The translations under genes were made by a program, and so were the position numbers. Below the pieces are notes generated by a model that did no database searches, was not told where the DNA came from, and was given only the letters and a program-made list of their open reading frames with translations. Shown piece by piece: positions 33,721 to 41,604 of a stretch of 64,000 nucleotides of DNA (its first letter is position 1; each line of letters starts with the position of its first letter). The DNA is taken from contig CAZWSX010000030.1 in NCBI GenBank assembly GCA_964636985.1, positions 15,643-79,642 on the forward strand, in the 5' to 3' direction. This DNA is from CAZWSX01 sp964636985. GTDB lineage: Bacteria > Planctomycetota > Planctomycetia > Pirellulales > Pirellulaceae.

Positions 33721-35199
33721 ATGTTCGAGTCGATCCAGAACGGTCTCCGCTCAGCCCTCAAGAACTTGCAAGGTAAAGGCAAGCTCTCCGAAGGGAATAT
33801 GCGCGATGCGATCAAGCAGGTCGAACAGTCGCTGCTCGAGGCCGACGTTAGCTACGCCGTCGTCAAAGAGTTTCTGGCCCGCATTTCGGAAAAAGCCCTG
33901 GGGCAAAAGGTTCTTCTGGCCCTCGACCCCACCGAGCAGTTCGTCGGAATCGTCCACGACGAAATCCTGAACCTGCTGGGGCCGGTCGATGCGTCGCTGA
34001 ATCTCAAACGCGATCTCACGGTGATCATGCTGTGCGGCTTGCAAGGGGCTGGTAAAACGACCACCTGCGGCAAGCTGGCAAAACTGCTCCAAGAGAACAA
34101 ACGCAAGCCGCTCTTGTGCGCTGCCGACTTGCAGCGCCCGGCGGCTATCGATCAGCTCCACGTCATCGGCGACTCGCTTAAGATCCCCGTTTACAGCGAT
34201 CGCACGTCGAAGGACCCGGTCAAGGTTTGCCAGGAAGCCGTCGCCAAGGCCAAGGCCCAAGGGGCCGACGTCGTCATTCTCGACACCGCCGGCCGTTTGG
34301 CGATCGACAAGGAATTGATGGACCAGCTGGTCCGGGTGGAAAACAAGGTCCAGCCCGACCAGGTTTACCTGGTGGTCGACGGCATGACCGGTCAGGACGC
34401 GGTCAACAGCGCCAAGGCCTTTAACGAGGCGCTCGAGCTCGACGGCGTCATCATGACCAAGCTCGACGGCGACACCCGCGGCGGTGCGTTGTTGTCGGTC
34501 AAGCACGTCACGGGCGTACCGATCAAATTCCTGGGAACCGGCGAACATCTCGAATCGCTCGAGCCCTTCCGTGCCGAGGGGATGGCGACGCGGATCCTGG
34601 GCATGGGCGACGTCGTCGGCCTGGTCGACTTGGCCCGCAAAGCGGTCGACGAAGATGAACAAAAGCGGCTTGAAGCGAAGATGCGAGCGGGCGAAATGTC
34701 GCTCGACGACTTCAAGAAGCAAATGAAGATGATCCTCCAGCCCGGCCTGATGAAGAACATCTTGCAGATGCTTCCGGGCGGCGGAGCGATCCTCGATCAA
34801 CTTTCAGGCGGAGTTCCCGAAAAAGAAGCCAAGCGCTGGATCGCGATCATCGATTCGATGACTCCGGCCGAGCGTCGTACGCCCAAGCTGATCGATTCCA
34901 GCCGCCGCAATCGAATTGCCAAAGGCGCCGGGACGGAGCCGCAAGAGGTTTCGGCCGTCGTGAAGCAGTTCGAAACCGTCTCGCCCATGCTGAAAAAGAT
35001 GGCCTCAGGCGGCCTGGCCGATCGACTGGGAACGCTGCAAAACATGGAACGCTCGGGGATGTTCAACCCTGGCGCCCAGTTGCCCAAAACCAAGGGAGAT
35101 ACCGGCAAACGGTTGACGCCCGAGGAAAAAGCCAAGATGCGCAAGCAGCGCGAAAAAGAGATGCGCAAGAAGTTCGGCAAGGGTAGAGGCGAAGGCTAA
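33721..35199 (+). CDS. ffh: Signal recognition particle protein Ffh
   Basis: N (helical), G (GTPase) and M (methionine-rich) domains follow in order. The GTPase motifs are intact: G1 G-L-Q-G-A-G-K-T-T, G3 V-I-L-D-T-A-G-R and G4 T-K-L-D-G-D-T-R-G-G. The M domain carries the RNA-binding helix-turn-helix G-G-V-P-E-K-E-A-K-R-W-I-A-I-I-D-S-M-T and the R-R-N-R-I-A-K-G-A-G-T motif. 492 residues is slightly long due to a basic C-terminal tail. It targets membrane and secreted proteins together with 4.5S RNA and FtsY and opens the ffh-rpsP-trmD-rplS operon. Confidence 0.98.
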   Translation: MFESIQNGLRSALKNLQGKGKLSEGNMRDAIKQVEQSLLEADVSYAVVKEFLARISEKALGQKVLLALDPTEQFVGIVHDEILNLLGPVDASLNLKRDLTVIMLCGLQGAGKTTTCGKLAKLLQENKRKPLLCAADLQRPAAIDQLHVIGDSLKIPVYSDRTSKDPVKVCQEAVAKAKAQGADVVILDTAGRLAIDKELMDQLVRVENKVQPDQVYLVVDGMTGQDAVNSAKAFNEALELDGVIMTKLDGDTRGGALLSVKHVTGVPIKFLGTGEHLESLEPFRAEGMATRILGMGDVVGLVDLARKAVDEDEQKRLEAKMRAGEMSLDDFKKQMKMILQPGLMKNILQMLPGGGAILDQLSGGVPEKEAKRWIAIIDSMTPAERRTPKLIDSSRRNRIAKGAGTEPQEVSAVVKQFETVSPMLKKMASGGLADRLGTLQNMERSGMFNPGAQLPKTKGDTGKRLTPEEKAKMRKQREKEMRKKFGKGRGEG

Positions 35200-35279
35200 G
35201 AATCATCCGGACGTGTTTTTTGCGACGCGTCTTTGACCGTAAACGTGAGCTTTGATTCGTTGTTTGAAGGAGTGAGAGT

Positions 35280-35678
35280 GTGGCGGTTGCAATTCGAATG
35301 AAGATGATGGGACGTCCCCATCGCCCGTTTTTCCGCGTGTGCGCGATCCACAAGCATTCGCCTCGTGACGGCAAGGTGCTTGAGGAACTTGGCTACTACG
35401 ATCCGATGGTTCGCGACGTCGATGCCCGCGCGATCCTGAACGGCGAGCGAATCCAATATTGGTTGAGCGTCGGCGCCATCCCTTCGGAACGCGTCGCCAC
35501 GTTGTTCGCCAAGTACGGCCCCAATGGGACGCACGTCGAACAGCAAAAAGTTGCGCTCGAACGAGCCAAAACGAATCGCCCGCAAGCTCCCGCTCCCTGG
35601 ACGCCGCCGCCGAAGCCCGAAGCGCCTGCGGCCGAGGAAGCGGCGGCTGAAGCTCCTGCGGAAACACCTGCCGAGTAA
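35280..35678 (+). CDS. rpsP: 30S ribosomal protein S16
   Basis: Starting at a GTG preceded by GAAGGAG, the first 80 residues match S16: A-I-R-M-K-M-M-G-R-P-H-R-P-F-F-R, then L-G-Y-Y-D-P and N-G-E-R-I-Q-Y-W-L-S-V-G-A. The following 45 residues are a proline-, alanine- and glutamate-rich extension absent from E. coli S16. It binds 16S rRNA during early 30S assembly. It is second in the ffh operon, 80 bases after ffh; no rimM follows. Confidence 0.97.
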   Translation: MAVAIRMKMMGRPHRPFFRVCAIHKHSPRDGKVLEELGYYDPMVRDVDARAILNGERIQYWLSVGAIPSERVATLFAKYGPNGTHVEQQKVALERAKTNRPQAPAPWTPPPKPEAPAAEEAAAEAPAETPAE

Positions 35679-35702
35679 GCATTCGGCGTTTATGTGCCGA
35701 CT

Positions 35703-36494
35703 ATGCGTTTCGACATCCTGACCTTGTTTCCCAAGATTTTCGATGGCTGGCTGGCCGAAAGCTTGCTCGCTAAAGCAGTTGACAAGGGATTGCTGGAAGT
35801 CCACCTGCACGACTTCCGCAATTGGTCGGTCGATAAGCATCGGCATGTGGACGATCGCCCCTTTGGGGGCGGCCCTGGCATGGTCCTGCGGGTCGAGCCC
35901 GTAGTCGAATGTGCCGAAGCCGTGCGAGCCCAAGCTCCTGCGGCCGGAAGATTGATCCTGTTGTCGCCTGCCGGCAGAACGCTCGACCAAAGGTTGGTCG
36001 AAGAGTTCTCGCAGGAACAACGGATCACGATGATTTGCGGACGGTACGAAGGTTTCGACGAGCGGGTGCTCGAAATCCTTCGGCCCGAAGAAGTGTCGCT
36101 CGGCGACTATGTCATCAATGGCGGCGAAGTCGCCGCGATGGCCATCGTCGAAGCGGTGATGCGGTTGATTCCGGGTGTGCTGGGCGATGACGAAAGCGGC
36201 GTGACCGATTCGTTCTCGACCGGCAACCGGATCCTGGAACATCCGCAGTACACTCGCCCGCGTGAATATCGCGGGCACGAAGTACCCGACATTTTGCTCA
36301 GCGGCGATCACGAAAAAATCGCTCGCTGGCGAGCCGAACAAAGCTACATCAAAACACGTCGTCGCCGCGAGGATTTGCTGGCGGCTCCGCAAGGCAAAAC
36401 CCGAGACAATTCCCCATCCACCGTTAACCCCAGTTCGAAGCAAGAAGGAGTGCCATCGCCGCCGTCCGATTCGCAAAGCGATTCGTCGAAATAG
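35703..36494 (+). CDS. trmD: tRNA (guanine-N1)-methyltransferase TrmD
   Basis: TrmD signatures are plain: M-R-F-D-I-L-T-L-F-P at the start, D-D-R-P-F-G-G-G-P-G-M-V, I-C-G-R-Y-E-G-F-D-E-R-V, I-N-G-G-E-V-A-A-M and S-F-S-T-G-N-R-I-L-E-H-P-Q-Y-T-R-P. The trefoil-knot SAM site is in the two glycine-rich blocks. It methylates G37 of tRNA to prevent frameshifting. The start ATG at 35703 fits the family better than the GTG nine bases upstream. The last 40 residues are a Ser/Pro-rich tail. It lies 24 bases after rpsP. Confidence 0.97.
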   Translation: MRFDILTLFPKIFDGWLAESLLAKAVDKGLLEVHLHDFRNWSVDKHRHVDDRPFGGGPGMVLRVEPVVECAEAVRAQAPAAGRLILLSPAGRTLDQRLVEEFSQEQRITMICGRYEGFDERVLEILRPEEVSLGDYVINGGEVAAMAIVEAVMRLIPGVLGDDESGVTDSFSTGNRILEHPQYTRPREYRGHEVPDILLSGDHEKIARWRAEQSYIKTRRRREDLLAAPQGKTRDNSPSTVNPSSKQEGVPSPPSDSQSDSSK

Positions 36495-36530
36495 TTTGTT
36501 CTCGAAAAGACGCAGCGAGGCAGTAGAGCC

Positions 36531-36884
36531 ATGAATCAAACCGACGTTCTCAATCTGGTCGAAAAATCGAGCATTAAGACCGATGCCCCCAAGTTCGATG
36601 TGGGCGACACAGTCGACGTCCACACCAAGATCCTAGACGGCAAAGAAGAGCGGATCCAGATTTTCACCGGGACCGTCATTGCCCGAAACGGTGCTGGCAC
36701 CCGCGAAATGTTCATCGTTCGCCGAATCGTCGGCGGGGAAGGCGTGGAGCGGAAATTCCCGGTCCATAGCCCCAAAATCGCCAAAGTCGAAGTGAAGCGC
36801 TCGGGCGTGGTCCGCCGGGCAAAACTTTACTTCCTCCGCGACCGGGTGGGTAAGGCCGTGAAGCTCCGCGAACGCCGGACGTAG
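36531..36884 (+). CDS. rplS: 50S ribosomal protein L19
   Basis: The 117-residue protein has F-D-V-G-D-T-V-D-V-H-T-K-I, F-T-G-T-V-I-A-R-N-G-A-G-T-R-E-M-F-I-V-R-R-I and V-E-R-K-F-P-V-H-S-P-K-I, the L19 fold, and the C-terminal R-R-A-K-L-Y-F-L-R-D-R-V-G-K-A. It bridges 30S and 50S subunits. As the fourth gene of the operon it is followed by an intrinsic terminator at 36953-36999. Confidence 0.98.
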   Translation: MNQTDVLNLVEKSSIKTDAPKFDVGDTVDVHTKILDGKEERIQIFTGTVIARNGAGTREMFIVRRIVGGEGVERKFPVHSPKIAKVEVKRSGVVRRAKLYFLRDRVGKAVKLRERRT

Positions 36885-36952
36885 GTTGGCGAGTCAGGTC
36901 GCTTCCGCTCGGCTTTTTGCCGCCGATTCGCAAAATACAATAAATCATCAGG

Positions 36953-36999
36953 CCCGCCGAATACTGGGGATAGCCCGGTTTTCGGCGGGTTGTTTTTTT
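36953..36999 (+). terminator. Intrinsic terminator after rplS
   Basis: CCCGCCGAA (36953-36961) pairs with TTCGGCGGG (36981-36989) in a 9-bp GC-rich stem, followed by TTGTTTTTTT. This is the clearest factor-independent terminator in the window. It closes the ffh operon and separates it from the four-paralog array that begins 21 bases later. Confidence 0.85.
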
Positions 37000-37020
37000 G
37001 CCGGATTTGGAGTCGACGCG

Positions 37021-37311
37021 ATGCACGGATATCCCCCCGTGGAACTCTACGTTCCCACCGGCTTCTTCATCATGATCGCGGTCATCGTGGCGATTAACGT
37101 GCTGGCTCAGGTGTGGTCGAAGGGCCGTGAACTGGCCGCAATGTGCCGGCTTAAAGAGCGAATGATCGATCGCGGGATGTCCGCGGAAGAAATCGAGCGC
37201 GTCATTATGGCCGGTACCGGCAAAGCGCTTCCTCCGAGCAGCAAAGCACCCATTCCACCTGCCAAGCCCTATCCGAGCCCAGTCGATTGGCCGGCTCACT
37301 CGCACAACTAA
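37021..37311 (+). CDS. Tandem small membrane protein, paralog 1
   Basis: A 96-residue protein: one membrane helix (about residues 15-38), a coiled basic linker (WSKGRELAAMCRLKE), the motif M-I-D-R-G-M-S-A-E-E-I-E-R-V-I-M-A-G-T and a proline-rich tail ending V-D-W-P-A-H-S-H-N. The same core and tail recur in the next three genes. The ATG at 37021 is chosen because it starts at the membrane helix; the frame further upstream would cross the terminator. Function unknown. Confidence 0.8.
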   Translation: MHGYPPVELYVPTGFFIMIAVIVAINVLAQVWSKGRELAAMCRLKERMIDRGMSAEEIERVIMAGTGKALPPSSKAPIPPAKPYPSPVDWPAHSHN

Positions 37312-37326
37312 AGATGGAATTGCGCT

Positions 37327-37644
37327 ATGGATCCCGCTCCTGTCCGTATTGTGGCGTTCTTGGTGCCAGTTGTGGTTGGCCTTGTAACACTCGCGATTCT
37401 CGTTGCTGGAGCAACGTGGATTTTTCGATCGGTCGCCGCGGGCTGGTCGAAAGCGCGCCAAGCCAAGTACCAGCATGACCTTAAGATCCTGATGATCCAG
37501 CGCGGGATGAGCGCCGACGAAATCGAGCGCGTTCTCGCAGCAGGGACGGGCGAACAAGTCAAATTTCCTCTCCACGACGAAACGTCTCCGCCTGCGAAGC
37601 CGCAAGCGGGCCCAATGAAGTGGCCCGTTCACTCCGACAACTAG
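37327..37644 (+). CDS. Tandem small membrane protein, paralog 2
   Basis: 105 residues with a membrane helix at about 10-32, the core M-I-Q-R-G-M-S-A-D-E-I-E-R-V-L-A-A-G-T and a tail P-P-A-K-P-Q-A-G-P-M-K-W-P-V-H-S-D-N. It lies 15 bases after paralog 1. Its stop codon falls within a 17-bp perfect tandem duplication (37627-37660). The N-terminus is longer than in paralog 1, so the copies have diverged in membrane context. Confidence 0.8.
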   Translation: MDPAPVRIVAFLVPVVVGLVTLAILVAGATWIFRSVAAGWSKARQAKYQHDLKILMIQRGMSADEIERVLAAGTGEQVKFPLHDETSPPAKPQAGPMKWPVHSDN

Positions 37645-37660
37645 TTCACTCCGACAACTA
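37627..37660. repeat. 17-bp perfect tandem duplication at the paralog 2 stop codon
   Basis: GTTCACTCCGACAACTA occurs twice in direct succession (37627-37643 and 37644-37660). The first copy encodes the last residues and stop of paralog 2, and the second adds untranslated sequence before paralog 3. A perfect duplication this size looks recent. Confidence 0.9.
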
Positions 37661-37676
37661 ACCGGGAGCCTTGCCT

Positions 37677-38006
37677 GTGAGTTCCTTTCTCAACCTGCCG
37701 ATGCTCTTCGCCGAAGGGTCGATTATTTACTCGGCCAATATCGTGCCCGTTACCATCTTTCTCGTTTTGGGTGCGTCGTGGATTGTCTCCGCAGTGGCCA
37801 CGGCCTGTGTGAAGGCGCGCGAGACGTCGGAACATAACGAGCTCAAGCGGATGATGATCGAGCGCGGCATGAACGCCAACGAGATTGAACGCATTCTCGC
37901 CGCCGGAACAGACAAGCAAACCAAGGCTGCCCTCCCAGCTGAAACTTCGCCGCCCCTCAAGCCGCAAGCGGGCCCCATGAACTGGCCTGTCCACTCACAC
38001 AGCTAA
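37677..38006 (+). CDS. Tandem small membrane protein, paralog 3
   Basis: From the GTG at 37677, 8 bases after GGGAG, the protein has 109 residues: membrane helix, M-I-E-R-G-M-N-A-N-E-I-E-R-I-L-A-A-G-T and a tail P-P-L-K-P-Q-A-G-P-M-N-W-P-V-H-S-H-S. A TTG at 37671 is another in-frame start but leaves too short a distance from GGGAG. The tail identity with paralog 2 (KPQAGPM.WPVHS) suggests that 2 and 3 are the closest pair. Confidence 0.78.
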   Translation: MSSFLNLPMLFAEGSIIYSANIVPVTIFLVLGASWIVSAVATACVKARETSEHNELKRMMIERGMNANEIERILAAGTDKQTKAALPAETSPPLKPQAGPMNWPVHSHS

Positions 38007-38034
38007 TCGTTATCGAATAAAGGAAGACACGACC

Positions 38035-38373
38035 ATGGACTCGCTTTTCACAAATGCGATGTTGTTTGCCCAGAGCTCGCAAGATCGGCTTCCTGAACTG
38101 CCGTCCAACTATGTGGGCCTGGCATGGCTCATGATCATTGGGGTCACGGCCGTGATTGCGATTCTGGCAACGGCCTGGGTCAACGTGAAAAAGTCGTTTC
38201 ACGCCATGGCCTTGAAGGAGAAGATGATCGATCGCGGCATGAGCGCCAGCGAGATCGAACGCGTTCTCGCTGCCGGCACAAAAGCGAGTTGCGCTTCGAC
38301 GGAAGGTCGCGAATTGCCGCCCGAAAAGCCCCAACCCAGCCCGATGCATTGGCCGGCCCATTCGCACAGCTAG
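38035..38373 (+). CDS. Tandem small membrane protein, paralog 4
   Basis: 112 residues: a short N-terminus, a membrane helix (about residues 27-50), M-I-D-R-G-M-S-A-S-E-I-E-R-V-L-A-A-G-T and a tail E-K-P-Q-P-S-P-M-H-W-P-A-H-S-H-S. The tail resembles paralog 1 (WPAHS) more than 2 and 3. AAAGGAAG lies before the start codon. As a group the four are likely inner-membrane proteins with a cytoplasmic helix-loop-helix and tail; they may assemble together. Confidence 0.8.
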   Translation: MDSLFTNAMLFAQSSQDRLPELPSNYVGLAWLMIIGVTAVIAILATAWVNVKKSFHAMALKEKMIDRGMSASEIERVLAAGTKASCASTEGRELPPEKPQPSPMHWPAHSHS

Positions 38374-38477
38374 CCAACTGGTGGTCGCATTCTTTCCGCG
38401 GCCACTAGATTTGGCGAACTAACTCCATCGCCAAGTCGTAACGCCATGCATCCTTCCGTGATCGCGGAGTATAGGGC

Positions 38478-38894
38478 ATGGCAATCTTCTATCGCATTGC
38501 GGCCGATCTAATCGTGATCGTCCACATGGTCTATGTGCTTACGGTCGTCCTGGGCCTGCCCGCCATCTGGATCGGAATTCTGCTAAAGCATCGCTGGGTG
38601 CGGAACCCTTGGCTGCGCTGCGGCCACCTGGTGATGATCTTGATTGTGGTCGGCGAAGCCTGGGCCGGAATCACTTGCCCGCTCACAACTTGGGAGCACC
38701 AACTGCGAGCCGCGGCCGGCGACGAAACGTACGGTGGCGCCTTCGTCGCCAATCTGGTTCACAACCTGCTGTTCTACGATTTCGAACCGTGGGTGTTTAC
38801 GTTGCTTTACACCTGTTTTGGAATCTTGGTAGTCGCATCATTTGTCATAGCACCACCCCGGTGGAAAGCCAATGCCAAGGCGGAGTCGACATGA
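38478..38894 (+). CDS. DUF2784 membrane protein
   Basis: The 138-residue protein has four membrane helices and matches DUF2784: an N-terminal A-D-L-I-V-I-V-H-M-V-Y-V-L, a W-I-G-I-L-L segment, C-P-L-T-T-W-E-H-Q-L-R and Y-G-G-A-F. The family's function is unknown; conserved cysteine and histidine suggest a cofactor or metal, but I see no clear site. It lies 104 bases after the paralog array on the same strand. Confidence 0.85.
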   Translation: MAIFYRIAADLIVIVHMVYVLTVVLGLPAIWIGILLKHRWVRNPWLRCGHLVMILIVVGEAWAGITCPLTTWEHQLRAAAGDETYGGAFVANLVHNLLFYDFEPWVFTLLYTCFGILVVASFVIAPPRWKANAKAEST

Positions 38895-38943
38895 GCTAGA
38901 ATCGTGGCATGGCACACCGTTTCCATGAGCAGGAATTCGGATC

Positions 38944-39711
38944 ATGCGCACTCTGAAACTAGGGCCGATCGTTCTGATTGCAGTCGTAATTTCTTCATCC
39001 GCCTTTGCCGAGTGGGGCGATTTGAAGATCACGTTCAAGCTGACCAAAGAGGTACCGACGCAGAAAAAACAAGTCCCGGCCGAGGATCTCAAGGGATGCG
39101 AAGCGACAACTTACTTTGATCCCGTTGCTGTTGGCCCTTATCTGGAAGTCCCCAACGTGATGGTGTGGCTTCACACGGATGACGTTGCATTGGTCCCCAT
39201 CCACCCCGATGTGACTAAGGCAGCCAAGGAGACGAAGCCTCTATTGCGAGCGGAGGATTGCCAGTTCGTGCCGCACTGTTTGATGGCATCGACTGGCCAA
39301 ACCGTTCTATTTGAAGGCACAGACTCAGTCGCACACGCTTGGAACCCGCACTTCCAAGCCAACGTAAAGTTCCAACGCCTCATTCCCTCCGCCTCAAAAG
39401 ATGAATGGCTGGTCGCCAAGCCTGAGAGCCGCGCCATTCCAGTCGATTCCCCGCTTTACCCGTGGATGTCGGCGTGGATCATGGTGGCGCCAACTCCATA
39501 CCATGCGGTAAGTGACGCCGGCGGTGTCATCACCATCAGGAACTTGCCGGTCGGTAAGTGGCAGTTCAAATTCTGGCACGAGGTCCACGGAAACATCGCC
39601 AAGGTGGTGCGCAGCGGCAAGCCTGAGAGCTGGACCAAAGGGGTTGCCGCAATCTCCATCTCAAAGGGAGAAAACGACCTGGGCGAAATCCAGATTGTCC
39701 CCAAGGAATAA
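38944..39711 (+). CDS. Secreted cupredoxin-like protein
   Basis: A Sec signal peptide (residues 1-22) precedes a 230-residue domain with the features of planctomycete plastocyanin-like or methylamine-utilisation-type proteins: E-D-C-Q-F-V-P-H-C-L-M, then S-V-A-H-A-W-N-P-H-F and a late W-Q-F-K-F-W-H-E-V-H-G. The His and Cys residues could bind copper, but the complete ligand set with a methionine is not clear. Located in the periplasm or outside; function inferred only. Confidence 0.65.
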   Translation: MRTLKLGPIVLIAVVISSSAFAEWGDLKITFKLTKEVPTQKKQVPAEDLKGCEATTYFDPVAVGPYLEVPNVMVWLHTDDVALVPIHPDVTKAAKETKPLLRAEDCQFVPHCLMASTGQTVLFEGTDSVAHAWNPHFQANVKFQRLIPSASKDEWLVAKPESRAIPVDSPLYPWMSAWIMVAPTPYHAVSDAGGVITIRNLPVGKWQFKFWHEVHGNIAKVVRSGKPESWTKGVAAISISKGENDLGEIQIVPKE

Positions 39712-39938
39712 AACAGGGCCGCCCAGACGAATTTTGCCGTTTAATCGGATTTATTCGGCCGTAACGGGAACGCCAAGGGCGCGGCACGTTGACATAAGCC
39801 CGCCCCGGCAAGTAGCGTGAAGGGTGCGGCTGAAGCACAATAAAGGGTCAGCCTCTTTTCCGTTCGCAGTAGACATTCGCGCAAGAGAATCGTCGCGGCT
39901 GTTCCTCCTCAGGAACCTGTCTCATCAGGAAGTTTGGA

Positions 39939-41396
39939 ATGCGTCACAACTATCGCGGTTGGTCACTTGCCTTCGCGGGCGTGCTGGTCGGGTTCATCAG
40001 TTTTGCTTTCGCTGCCGACTTCGACCCGATCGAAATCGACAAGGCATACGTCACCCCAGAAAAGACCGCCAAGACGAACCGGCGCAATGGCGACAACCTT
40101 CTCAAGGAAATCTTGCAGGGCGCCAAGCAAGTCGCCGACGCTCCCGTTAAAGCGGAATCCGACAAGTACCTGCAAAAGTACTTCATGCCTTCTGTCGTCC
40201 AGCCCGACAGGATTCGCGAAGGGGAGTCGCCGCGAACCGCCCTGCTCAAGTTGTTTACCAGCGTGCAGACCACTAGCGCCCCTGGAAGACAATACCTGTT
40301 CGACACGACGATGTCCGAGATGACCAAGTACGCTCGCGGCAACTATGAGCCGCAAGCGCGAGTTCAGGCGTATTTGATCTTGGGCGACTTGAACACGCGC
40401 GAGCGCGCCGCCGGCGACAAGTCACTGCCGCTACCCAGCAGCGCCGCACTCAAGCTGTTGCTGGACGACTTCGACAAGCCTAGCCAACCCGATGGCATCG
40501 TAAGCGCGATCCTGGTCGGCCTGGTTCGGCATGCCCACTTGAATGCCAACGACGTGACGCGTCCGGCCGAAGAAAAAATTCAGGCTGCCGATCTGGATCG
40601 CTTGGAGAAGATCTCCCTGGCGCTGATTGCCGAAAAAAGCCCGCCCCATGGACGTTCGGCCGACGGGCACGATTGGCTGCGCCGACGCGCCGTGGAAATC
40701 GCAGGCCACCTCGCGGCGACTCGCCCGTCGCCGAAAGTTGTAGCTGCCCTGGAAGCGTTGCTTGCCGATCGAAAGGATTCCCCCGAAGTTCGTTTGGCGG
40801 CGGCAAACTCGATGTCTCAAGTGACACGACGAAGCGCCGCGGGCGGACCTAAGCTCGCGATCAAGCCAGACGCCCATGGACTCGCGCTGGCGCTGGCGGA
40901 CACGCTCGAGCAACGATTCGCACGGATCGACAAAGACCGCGAGCAGGTGATGTCGCGTCGCAAGGTGGAATCGCTGCTCAAGTCGAGAGCCGTCGCCAGT
41001 GCGGAAGGAAAGTTCGACAAAAGCGATCCGTTCGCCAACCATACCGAGGTCATGCAACGGTGGTTGATCGGGAAGATCGTCGCCGCATGGACAGGCCTGA
41101 CGGGCAGTCCCGACTTCAGCCGCGCAGTTAGAGACGATCCCAAATTCGGCCTTTACACCGGCGCGCCCGCGGCCGCAGACAAGGCGGCTCTCGACGAGGT
41201 GAAAAAACAGCTTATCGAGCTTCAAAGAAAGGTAACCCTCATGAAGATCGAAGGTTCCCTGGAAGATGAAGTCGAGACAATCCGAGCCGCCGCTAAAGAT
41301 CTAGCCGCGATTGCAGCCGCTCCGCCGCCAGCCGGTGCCGATGCCCCGGCAGCAGCGGGAGATGCAGCCCCGGCCGACGAGCCCCCGGCCAACTAG
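39939..41396 (+). CDS. Secreted alpha-helical protein, possible HEAT-like repeats
   Basis: A signal peptide (about residues 1-25) is followed by 460 residues of predominantly helical sequence with phrases resembling HEAT repeats (A-R-V-Q-A-Y-L-I-L-G-D-L, L-R-R-R-A-V-E-I-A-G-H-L, V-R-L-A-A-A-N-S-M). The last 25 residues are Ala- and Pro-rich. No named family. It may be a periplasmic scaffold. The 208 bases before the next gene are empty of signals. Confidence 0.65.
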   Translation: MRHNYRGWSLAFAGVLVGFISFAFAADFDPIEIDKAYVTPEKTAKTNRRNGDNLLKEILQGAKQVADAPVKAESDKYLQKYFMPSVVQPDRIREGESPRTALLKLFTSVQTTSAPGRQYLFDTTMSEMTKYARGNYEPQARVQAYLILGDLNTRERAAGDKSLPLPSSAALKLLLDDFDKPSQPDGIVSAILVGLVRHAHLNANDVTRPAEEKIQAADLDRLEKISLALIAEKSPPHGRSADGHDWLRRRAVEIAGHLAATRPSPKVVAALEALLADRKDSPEVRLAAANSMSQVTRRSAAGGPKLAIKPDAHGLALALADTLEQRFARIDKDREQVMSRRKVESLLKSRAVASAEGKFDKSDPFANHTEVMQRWLIGKIVAAWTGLTGSPDFSRAVRDDPKFGLYTGAPAAADKAALDEVKKQLIELQRKVTLMKIEGSLEDEVETIRAAAKDLAAIAAAPPPAGADAPAAAGDAAPADEPPAN

Positions 41397-41604
41397 TCGC
41401 CGCGTTCGTCGGCTTGCTGTGAATTTCGTCGCTGCGAATCTCGTGGACGTGAATCCTATTGTGCGGCGCCTCGCGTCGCACACCACGTCGTCTTCTTTGC
41501 AAAGTATGTCTCAGGTGTTTCACCCGCTGACAACGTCGCCGATACAAACTACAACGAAGGCTCTCCTGGGCTCGATTGACCTATGGTTCGCCTGAGTTTC
41601 GCAC

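Noticed and set aside
33751..34800. 350-codon open frame on the minus strand inside ffh
   Set aside because: It is antisense to a certain ffh gene; codon structure of ffh explains the open frame and the peptide has no recognisable domain.
35196..36623. 475-codon open frame opposite rpsP and trmD
   Set aside because: It spans two well-supported genes and the gap between them, and is a shadow of their codon bias.
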